This document shows, piece after piece, positions 1 to 5,771 of a DNA stretch of 15,986 bases. Both the position numbers and the translations under genes were made by a program. Under the pieces are notes generated by a model that saw nothing but the letters and a program-made list of their open reading frames with translations, had not been told where the DNA came from and did not search any database. Every line of letters starts with the position of its first letter. Within the stretch, counting starts at the first letter, position 1. Source of the DNA: Clostridia bacterium (GTDB taxonomy: Bacteria; Bacillota; Clostridia; Christensenellales; UBA1242); assembly GCA_017539765.1 (NCBI GenBank), contig JAFYCH010000011.1:1-15986 (forward strand), given 5' to 3'.

Positions 1-333
1 AAAAAAAGAAAGCAGTTTAATTGGACTTTTAAAAACGGAGAACAATCGCACGAAAAAGATTTGGTTTTGGTCTATACAAAGACAAAATCAAAAACTTACA
101 AAGTTGGTTTTTCTATTTCCAAAAAAGTTGGAAAGGCTGTCACAAGAAACAAAATAAGACGCAGATTAAAAGCAATTGTCACAAAACTAAAGGACAAAAT
201 TGCAGATAATCACACACTTATTTTTGTAGCAAGACCAAGTGCGGCAGATTGTTTGTTTTGTGATTTAGAGGTTCAGGTAAACTCTCTTTTAAAAAAAGCA
301 AATTTATTAAAAAACTATGAAGAAATTAGTTAG
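1..333 (+). CDS. rnpA: Ribonuclease P protein component (5' partial)
   Basis: This is the protein subunit of RNase P, which works with the RNA subunit to remove 5' leaders from pre-tRNAs. The frame is open from the first base, and the first visible residues (KKRKQF) match the usual N-terminus of the family, so only a few codons lie outside the window; 110 residues are visible. The family's basic motif is present: VGKAVTRNKIRRRLK at about residues 43-57, the equivalent of the conserved RNxxKR helix that contacts RNA. An internal TTG at 61 could serve as a start but would remove conserved residues, so I reject it. The 3' end overlaps yidD by 17 nt. The order rnpA-yidD-yidC-jag is the classic origin-proximal cluster; rpmH would be expected just upstream. 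Confidence 0.93.
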   Translation, partial: KKRKQFNWTFKNGEQSHEKDLVLVYTKTKSKTYKVGFSISKKVGKAVTRNKIRRRLKAIVTKLKDKIADNHTLIFVARPSAADCLFCDLEVQVNSLLKKANLLKNYEEIS

Positions 334-592
334 CATAATCTTTTACCCGTTCAAACTTTTGGCTATATTACTTATTTATTTATATAAGATTTTAATCTCT
401 CCATTATTTCCAAAATCTTGTAAATACACACCATCGTGTTCTACATATGGCATTATTGCCATCAAAAGATTTGGATTATTTGAAGGGATTTTTTTGACGT
501 TTAAAAGACTATGTCGTTGCAACCCAAAATCTAAGGGTGGAAAAGATTATGTGCCAGATAACGCAAAAGGAGATATAAAATGGATTTTATAA
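317..592 (+). CDS. yidD: Membrane protein insertion efficiency factor YidD
   Basis: YidD is a small membrane-associated protein thought to assist YidC/Sec-dependent membrane protein insertion. The 91-residue product has a hydrophobic N-terminal segment (about residues 8-30), the signature PxSCKYTPSCSTYG at about 32-45, and a C-terminal region with RCNP and GGKDYVP, all conserved in the family. It is slightly longer than many members. It starts inside the end of rnpA and ends inside the start of yidC (13-nt overlap). No convincing Shine-Dalgarno precedes its ATG (AATTTATTAAAAAACT), so it probably depends on translational coupling to rnpA. Confidence 0.93.
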   Translation: MKKLVSIIFYPFKLLAILLIYLYKILISPLFPKSCKYTPSCSTYGIIAIKRFGLFEGIFLTFKRLCRCNPKSKGGKDYVPDNAKGDIKWIL

Positions 593-1845
593 ACAGTTTA
601 CTTGTCCCACTTTCCTGGCCAGCAACTGGATTGTGGGAAAACATAATAAAGTGGTTTGCTGGTGTGGGTAATTTTGGCGTTGCAGTCATCTTGCTTACAT
701 TATGTATTAAAGTATTATTACTTCCACTTGATTTTTGGAACAAAAGTGTTTCAAGAAAAATGACAGCAAACAACGCTTTGATGCAACCAGAACTTGAAAA
801 AATTAAACAAAAATATGCAAACAATCCACAAGTAATGCAACAAAAACAAGCAGAAATTTACAGAAAATATAATGGACAAAAAGGTATGCAAGGCAGTTGT
901 ATTGCAATGCTTGTATACATGATTGTTACAATGGTTGTATTCTTCACTTTGTTTTCAGGACTTGGAAACATAAGCCGTACAAGAATCAACTATGAATATT
1001 ATCAACTTCAAGAAGAATATAAAGTAGCATACGCAGAAACTGGAAACGAAGAACAAGCTCAAGAAAGAGTTGCTCAAAAATATGATGAAATTAGAGAAGG
1101 CTTTTTAAGCATTAAAAACATTTGGCGTCCAGACAATTGGTCAAGTGTTTTCCCAAACAGTAATGATTTTATTAAGAGCACAAACACAAGCTTTAGAGTA
1201 TTTGATTACGAAAAAGACACAACAAAAGTAAAATATATTTATCTTTCAACAAATAGCAAAGTTTTAAAAGATGCTGATGGTACAAAATATATTGAGCCAT
1301 ACACAGATTTAGATGGTAATATATATTTAGTAAGAGACACTGCAGATGGTGCACTTAACCCATCAACACTAGAATTAAATGGTATAACATACAACTGCTT
1401 GTATGGAACAGTAGATGAAACATACAAAACAGAAAAAGATGCAACTATAAATTTAGCAAAAACACAATTCAAAACAGACTTTGATTTAGTTACAGCAGGC
1501 ATCAATCAAAAATATAATGGACAATGGAATGGATTTTTGATTCTTGTAGCACTTGCCGGAATAATCACATTCTTGTCTTCATTCCTTTCAACTCTTGGTG
1601 TAAAAACAAAAGATAGCAAAGGAAATGAAATAAAGGGTGCAAGACCAAAACCAATTATGGGTATAGTTTTATCTCTTGTAATGGTATTCTTTACAATATC
1701 ATACACAAGTGCATTTGCAATTTACATTATAACAAACAGTTTGCTTTCAACATTGTTTACTTTCCTTATGAACTTATTATTAAATAAGATTGAACAAAAA
1801 AAGAATAGCGACAATGTTCAAGTAGCAAAATATGTTAGAAGATAA
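580..1845 (+). CDS. yidC: Membrane protein insertase YidC/Oxa1 with long extracytoplasmic insertion
   Basis: This is the YidC/Oxa1/Alb3 insertase, which places membrane proteins in the bilayer alone or with Sec. The 421-residue product contains the core: TM1 at about 30-50, a charged cytoplasmic hairpin loop with PELEKIKQKY at about 70-79, TM2 at about 106-128, TM3 at about 316-340, and two more hydrophobic segments at about 357-400. Typical Gram-positive YidC is about 260-290 residues; the excess is a hydrophilic stretch between TM2 and TM3 (about 129-315), expected outside the membrane. The family's NLWxPD-like motif appears inside it as NIWRPDNW (180-187). The groove position that is usually Arg in TM1 is Lys44 here (LCIKVLLLPL). 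No lipobox is seen. A good RBS (AGGAG) lies 7 nt before the ATG, inside yidD. Confidence 0.93.
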   Translation: MDFINSLLVPLSWPATGLWENIIKWFAGVGNFGVAVILLTLCIKVLLLPLDFWNKSVSRKMTANNALMQPELEKIKQKYANNPQVMQQKQAEIYRKYNGQKGMQGSCIAMLVYMIVTMVVFFTLFSGLGNISRTRINYEYYQLQEEYKVAYAETGNEEQAQERVAQKYDEIREGFLSIKNIWRPDNWSSVFPNSNDFIKSTNTSFRVFDYEKDTTKVKYIYLSTNSKVLKDADGTKYIEPYTDLDGNIYLVRDTADGALNPSTLELNGITYNCLYGTVDETYKTEKDATINLAKTQFKTDFDLVTAGINQKYNGQWNGFLILVALAGIITFLSSFLSTLGVKTKDSKGNEIKGARPKPIMGIVLSLVMVFFTISYTSAFAIYIITNSLLSTLFTFLMNLLLNKIEQKKNSDNVQVAKYVRR

Positions 1846-1856
1846 GGAGAAAATAT

Positions 1857-2732
1857 ATGAGAAGTTATGAATTTACAGGTAAGTCAGTTGAAAAAGCAAT
1901 AAAAGAAGGTTTAGAAACTCTTGGCAAAAGACAAGAAGAAGTTGATATCAAAATCATCAGCGAATGTGGACTTTTTAAGAAAGCCAAAGTTGTGATTAAC
2001 ATTGAAGATGAAACAGATTTTAACACAAGTTTCAAAAACAAAGAAGAAGCAAAAAAAGAAGCCGAAGAGAAAAAAGTAGAAGAAGTTAAAAAAGAGCCAA
2101 AGGTAGAAGAAAAACCAGAACCAAAACCAGAAAGACACAACTTGGAAGAAAAAGTTGAAGTAGTAGAAGAAGTAAAAGAACCAGTTGCAGAAGAAAGAGC
2201 AGAAGAAAAAGAAGTTAAAGAAGAAAATACTTTGCAACAAGAGTTAGAAGAAAAAAGAAGAAAATATGCGGAAAAACATTGTGAAAACAATCAAACAAGC
2301 GTAGAGTTTGTTCAAGGTTTGATGGACGCAATGAAGATTGAGTCAAAAGTTAGTTTGGAAGAAAGACGTGACAGCAGCAATATTTTAATTGAAGCAGAAG
2401 ATGCTGGCAAAGTTATTGGATACAGAGGAGATTGTCTTACTGCAATTCAATATCTTGCAAACATTATTGAAGGCAACAAAAATCCAAACGCAAAAAGAGT
2501 AGTTGTTGACAGCGGTGATTATAAAACAAAAAGAGAAGAAACTTTAAGAAATCTTGCCATAAGAGTCGCAAGCAAAGTTGAAAGCACTGGCAGAACATAT
2601 AAACTTGAGCCAATGAACGCTTTTGAAAGAAGAATAATTCATACAGAACTTCAAAACTATCCATCTGTAGAAACCCACAGCGAAGGTATTGAACCACACA
2701 GAAGAATTGTCGTAACAAAAAAGGAAAAATAA
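1857..2732 (+). CDS. khpB: Jag/KhpB RNA-binding protein (Jag-N, KH, R3H)
   Basis: This is a Jag (SpoIIIJ-associated)/KhpB/EloR-type RNA-binding protein. In Gram-positive bacteria it pairs with KhpA and influences cell elongation and mRNA levels. The 291 residues divide into a Jag-N domain (1-50), a very charged Lys/Glu/Pro linker (about 52-147), a KH domain whose GxxG loop is GYRG at 188-191, and an R3H domain with RRIIH at 258-262 followed by a conserved HSEGIEPHRR segment. The linker is about 95 residues and low complexity, predicted disordered or coiled. An RBS (AAGGAG) precedes the ATG and the gene follows yidC by 11 nt, so it is in the same operon. A terminator follows directly. Confidence 0.92.
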   Translation: MRSYEFTGKSVEKAIKEGLETLGKRQEEVDIKIISECGLFKKAKVVINIEDETDFNTSFKNKEEAKKEAEEKKVEEVKKEPKVEEKPEPKPERHNLEEKVEVVEEVKEPVAEERAEEKEVKEENTLQQELEEKRRKYAEKHCENNQTSVEFVQGLMDAMKIESKVSLEERRDSSNILIEAEDAGKVIGYRGDCLTAIQYLANIIEGNKNPNAKRVVVDSGDYKTKREETLRNLAIRVASKVESTGRTYKLEPMNAFERRIIHTELQNYPSVETHSEGIEPHRRIVVTKKEK

Positions 2733-2737
2733 ATATA

Positions 2738-2769
2738 AAAAAACGCCTTTGTTATTTATGGCGTTTTTT
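2738..2769. terminator. Bidirectional rho-independent terminator
   Basis: The 10-bp stem AAAAAACGCC (2738-2747) pairs with GGCGTTTTTT (2760-2769) around a 12-nt loop. T-runs follow on both strands. It ends the rnpA-yidC-khpB transcript and also the convergent nucleoside kinase transcript, whose stop codon is at 2780. Confidence 0.85.
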
Positions 2770-2779
2770 TGTTGATATA

Positions 2780-3685
2780 TTATTTTTGTTTTGGTATAAA
2801 TTCTTGCAAAACACTGTCTTTTGGAACAATGTTTTGTGGCAAACTTTTTGTTTCGTGAAGCATTTTCACAATGTCATCAAGGCTTTTTTCAGTAGAGTTT
2901 AAGTGTTCCAAAATGCTTTTATAAATTCCAAGTTCATAGGGGTGAAAACTATCAATCATGTATTCTGCTGTGTCAACAAAAGGGCTGATATAAAGTAGTT
3001 CACCTTTTCTTACTTTTTCCCAAATTTTTAAAGTGTCTTCAACACTTGTTGACCTGGTGTGTAAATCTCTTATTATTCTTCTAAAAAGCCTTATTTGATA
3101 ATGTCTAAGCTTTTGACTGTTTTCAAAATATACTTCTGTGTTTACAGAAAGATAAATTTTGTAGCATTTTTCTGTTGGAATAAATCTATCAATAATAGGG
3201 TTGAGTGCATGCAAACCTTCAACGATAACAATTGTGTTGTCTTCAAGTTTGGTCATCTTTCCAAACTCTTTTTTTCCTGTCACAAAATTGTATGTTGGCA
3301 TATCTATTGTTTTGCCTTCAAGAAGTCCTTTCATACATCTAGAAAATAAATTCCAATCAATAGATTCACTTGTTTCATAGTTATATGTTCCGTCTTCCCA
3401 AAGAGGTGTCTCGTTTCTTTCCACAAAAAAATCATCAAGAGACATTGGCAAAGCATTGAAACCATTTTTATTTATTTCACTAGATAAAATTTTGCTTGTT
3501 GTTGTTTTTCCAGAACTGCTTGGACCTGCAAGTAAAACAAATTTAATTTTTTGGTTTTTAATAATGTTTTGTACTGCTTCATAAATTTGGTTTTTATATT
3601 TATTCTCGCATTTTTTAACAAAAGCATCTAAGTTTTTATCTACCTTCTCATTTATTTGCTTAATAGTAATTCTGTTTTGTTTCAT
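2780..3685 (-). CDS. Nucleoside kinase, uridine kinase family
   Basis: The 301-residue product is a P-loop kinase of the uridine kinase/phosphoribulokinase family, which phosphorylates nucleosides such as uridine at the 5' position; the exact substrate cannot be read. The Walker A motif is GPSSSGKTT at residues 54-62, followed by SLDDFF (82-87), the usual substrate-site Asp pair, and later IVIVEGLHAL (Walker B-like region). It ends just after the kinase domain. Related clostridial proteins of about 550 residues carry TGS/ThrRS-like domains in front, and these are absent here. I chose ATG 3685 rather than an upstream start at 3751 because AGGAG lies 5 nt before it; the upstream extension runs through the promoter. 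Confidence 0.78.
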   Translation of the reverse strand: MKQNRITIKQINEKVDKNLDAFVKKCENKYKNQIYEAVQNIIKNQKIKFVLLAGPSSSGKTTTSKILSSEINKNGFNALPMSLDDFFVERNETPLWEDGTYNYETSESIDWNLFSRCMKGLLEGKTIDMPTYNFVTGKKEFGKMTKLEDNTIVIVEGLHALNPIIDRFIPTEKCYKIYLSVNTEVYFENSQKLRHYQIRLFRRIIRDLHTRSTSVEDTLKIWEKVRKGELLYISPFVDTAEYMIDSFHPYELGIYKSILEHLNSTEKSLDDIVKMLHETKSLPQNIVPKDSVLQEFIPKQK

Positions 3686-3708
3686 ATTTTCTCCTATGCC
3701 AGCACTAT

Positions 3709-3736
3709 ATATTATCACAAAAAAACGAAATATCAA
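3709..3736 (-). promoter_or_regulatory. Promoter of nucleoside kinase
   Basis: On the minus strand, TTGATA (3736-3731) and TAATAT (3714-3709) are separated by 16 bp. They lie about 23 nt before the ATG at 3685, leaving room for a leader with the AGGAG site. Confidence 0.5.
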
Positions 3737-3789
3737 AACTAAAAAAAACATATTTTAAGAAACTGTTTTAAATATTTATATTTTTTCTA

Positions 3790-3819
3790 TTGACAAAACA
3801 TAAAGTAAGACAATATAAT
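3790..3819 (+). promoter_or_regulatory. Promoter of ArsP_2-type permease
   Basis: TTGACA (3790-3795) and TATAAT (3814-3819) are both perfect hexamers with an 18-bp spacer. An RBS (AGGAG, 3831-3835) and ATG 3844 follow. A possible TTG start at 3790 is the -35 box itself, so it is not used. Confidence 0.75.
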
Positions 3820-3843
3820 AATCACGTTTTAGGAGATATATTT

Positions 3844-4869
3844 ATGTGGGAAACAATTTTAGATGCTTTGATTGATTCTTTAAAAGCATTACCAATTTTG
3901 CTGGTTGTCTATATTCTTATTGAATTTATGGAACACAAAAGCGAAATTAAGTTTGAAAAAATAGTTGCATCTTCAAAAAAATATGGACCACTTTGGGGTG
4001 CCGGACTTGGTGCAATTCCACAATGTGGTTTTTCTGCAGTTATGGCAGATTTATTTTCAAGAAAGATGCTTACAATCGGAACATTTTTTTCTGTTTTTCT
4101 TGCAACCAGTGACGAAGCAATTATTGTACTATTATCCGACACAGCAAATGCAGTGAGCAACATAAAATCAATACTCGTTTTGGTGGCTTGTAAATTGTTG
4201 CTTGCAATTATCATAGGCTATGCACTTGATTTGATTTTCAAAAAGCAAAATTTAAAGAAAAATACATTAGAACATTCTTCACATTTTGAACACGAACACA
4301 CACATTCTCACACAGAAGAGCAGACAAAAAATATTGAAAACTGTGCAGCAGCAACTTGCAGTGAATGCGAAGAAGAATCTAAAGATTGTGATACTTGCAA
4401 ACATGATAAATTACATCATCATCACGAGCTTGAAAAAGAAACAGAGAATAACAAAAAGAAAATTTTCTGGCACATAGTGCTTCAGGGTGTATGGCATACA
4501 CTTGAAATATTTGTGTATATTCTTATTGCTAATTTAGTGATTTCAATCATCTTAAATTTGGCTGGTGGTGAAGATGTGCTCAAAACAATAGTAGGTACAA
4601 ATTCTTGGTATCAACCAATTGTGTGTGCACTTATTGGTCTTATTCCAAATTGTGCAGGCAGTGTTGTTCTTGTCGAACTTTATACAAGTGGAATAATAAC
4701 CTTCTCTTCTTGTCTTGGCGGACTTTGTGCTGGGGCAGGGGTTGGACTTTTGATACTTTACAAAAACAACAAAAGCATCAAACAAAATTTACTTATCACT
4801 TTGGGACTGTTTTTGATTGGAGCAGTGATAGGATTGTTATTCAATCTATTTATGCCAGCAATGATATAA
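3844..4869 (+). CDS. Putative ArsP_2-type metal/metalloid efflux permease
   Basis: This 341-residue membrane protein resembles the putative 10-TM heavy-metal exporter family (ArsP_2, often annotated as arsenic efflux or putative manganese transporter). It has two similar halves: GAIPQC (56-61) in the first and GLIPNC (265-270) in the second, each starting a Gly/Ser-rich hydrophobic stretch, which suggests an internal inverted duplication as in many transporters. Between them lies a soluble loop (about 135-205) with 11 His and 5 Cys within residues 144-194, including EHEHTHSHT, CSEC, CDTC and HHHH, a probable metal-binding or sensing segment. The substrate is unproven. The gene has its own promoter and terminator, so it is monocistronic, and it is divergent from the nucleoside kinase. 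Confidence 0.8.
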   Translation: MWETILDALIDSLKALPILLVVYILIEFMEHKSEIKFEKIVASSKKYGPLWGAGLGAIPQCGFSAVMADLFSRKMLTIGTFFSVFLATSDEAIIVLLSDTANAVSNIKSILVLVACKLLLAIIIGYALDLIFKKQNLKKNTLEHSSHFEHEHTHSHTEEQTKNIENCAAATCSECEEESKDCDTCKHDKLHHHHELEKETENNKKKIFWHIVLQGVWHTLEIFVYILIANLVISIILNLAGGEDVLKTIVGTNSWYQPIVCALIGLIPNCAGSVVLVELYTSGIITFSSCLGGLCAGAGVGLLILYKNNKSIKQNLLITLGLFLIGAVIGLLFNLFMPAMI

Positions 4870-4894
4870 AAAAAACGCTTGATAGCGTTTTTTT
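4869..4894. terminator. Bidirectional terminator
   Basis: The stem AAAAAAACGCT (4869-4879) pairs with AGCGTTTTTTT (4884-4894) around a TGAT loop. It follows the permease stop and faces the end of the convergent small gene at 4927, so it can serve both strands. Confidence 0.82.
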
Positions 4895-4926
4895 GTTCAC
4901 TTATATTAAGTGTTTTGATTTGCTTA

Positions 4927-5151
4927 TTACAAATTAAGCAATCTGCAAATGCTGTGATGTGTAAGCATGAAAATCAAGTCAAGAATCCAGATGAGCCATC
5001 CGCCAAAAATACGGATAATACCAGCAACAATCTTACCTTCTTGGAATCTTGTAACCATACCGCAAATCCATGCTGTCACTGGAATGATTGCCAAAATAAG
5101 ACTTACAATCCAGCTAAGACCAAAATAATCTTTTGATGATGCTTTTGCCAT
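4927..5151 (-). CDS. Small two-helix membrane protein, function unknown
   Basis: I do not recognise this 74-residue protein. It has two hydrophobic stretches, about residues 12-34 and 43-66, joined by a short polar turn (TRFQEGK), and a short positively charged N-terminus (MAKASSKDY), so a helical hairpin in the membrane is likely. I chose ATG 5151 because AGGAG lies 9 nt upstream; a GTG two codons earlier would be only 3 nt from that site. A promoter lies just upstream and the permease terminator is shared downstream. It is separated by a terminator from the Cys-rich gene behind it, so it is probably transcribed alone. Confidence 0.68.
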   Translation of the reverse strand: MAKASSKDYFGLSWIVSLILAIIPVTAWICGMVTRFQEGKIVAGIIRIFGGWLIWILDLIFMLTHHSICRLLNL

Positions 5152-5180
5152 ATTCACACTCTCCTTTTTTGTATATTTAT

Positions 5181-5209
5181 ATTATATAACATTTCAAAAT
5201 ATAACACAA
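5181..5209 (-). promoter_or_regulatory. Candidate promoter of the 74-residue membrane protein
   Basis: A perfect TATAAT on the minus strand (5186-5181) lies 17 bp downstream of a weak -35 (TTGTGT, 5209-5204), about 30 nt before the ATG at 5151. Confidence 0.45.
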
Positions 5210-5269
5210 ATATTTTTTAAACATTTATTTAAGACTTTTTTTGACAATTTTTTTAGTCATATTTTTAAA

Positions 5270-5300
5270 AATAAAAAGCTCAACCAAAATGGTTGGGCTT
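5270..5300 (-). terminator. Terminator of the DUF1540-like gene
   Basis: Read on the minus strand, AAGCCCAACCA (5300-5290) pairs with TGGTTGAGCTT (5286-5276) around a TTT loop. The 11-bp stem has one G-T pair and is followed by a T-rich tail. It sits 4 nt after the stop of the gene at 5304. Confidence 0.75.
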
Positions 5301-5303
5301 AAA

Positions 5304-5624
5304 TTATTCTTCAATAAAAGTTCCACAAAAGCCTTTTTCATTATTTTGCAAAACTGTAATTCCATTTGCGTTACATTTTCCCATTTTGTTAAACAGACAT
5401 TTTGCTTTGCAGTCAACACAAAGTTTGTCGCTGTGAGAAAAGTTTCCAATTTCTGGTGCTACTTCAAACATATCTCGGCTTACGTCCTGCAAAATGCCTG
5501 TTGTCTTTTCAAAATCTTTATCGAAAGTTTTACAATCTGTATTTTTTGCAATATGCACTTCTTTTGCTTTGCAAGCATAACAGTTGTTGTGCTTGCAATC
5601 TGTTTTTTGGCATCTTAAATCCAT
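5304..5624 (-). CDS. Cys-rich protein with two DUF1540-like repeats
   Basis: The 106-residue product has ten cysteines in two clusters. The first (C5, C10, C15, C18, C31) fits the DUF1540 pattern, with CYACKAKEVHI and a closing CKTF. The second (C69, C72, C76, C84, C100) repeats it in looser form, ending CGTF. The spacing suggests two small metal-binding folds; the family's biochemical role is not established. The start at 5624 is chosen because GGAGA lies 6 nt upstream; the frame extends to 5675 without a better site. It has its own terminator and stands between the metal permease neighbourhood and the divergent valS. Confidence 0.75.
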   Translation of the reverse strand: MDLRCQKTDCKHNNCYACKAKEVHIAKNTDCKTFDKDFEKTTGILQDVSRDMFEVAPEIGNFSHSDKLCVDCKAKCLFNKMGKCNANGITVLQNNEKGFCGTFIEE

Positions 5625-5717
5625 AAAAAAATCTCCATAAATATGTTTTCTTAATTCAAAAAAAATATACAGCAATTTATTGTTATATATTAAATAATAT
5701 AAATATGTTTAGTATAT

Positions 5718-5746
5718 TTGACTTTTGACATTTTGTGTGATAACAT
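5718..5746 (+). promoter_or_regulatory. Candidate promoter of valS-rplI
   Basis: TTGACT (5718-5723) and TAACAT (5741-5746) are separated by 17 bp. A second TTGACA at 5725 is at the wrong distance. The RBS AGGAG is at 5758-5762 and ATG at 5772, so the 5' leader would be only about 20 nt. Confidence 0.5.
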
Positions 5747-5771
5747 TGTTTTGCATTAGGAGATATTGTAA

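Noticed and set aside
1865..2290. Long Ser/Phe-rich open frames on the minus strand across khpB
   Set aside because: They are mirror images of the Lys/Glu-rich linker (AAA/GAA codons read backwards), with no RBS or family resemblance.
3790..3843. TTG start for a longer metal permease
   Set aside because: TTGACA there is the -35 box, and ATG 3844 has a proper RBS.
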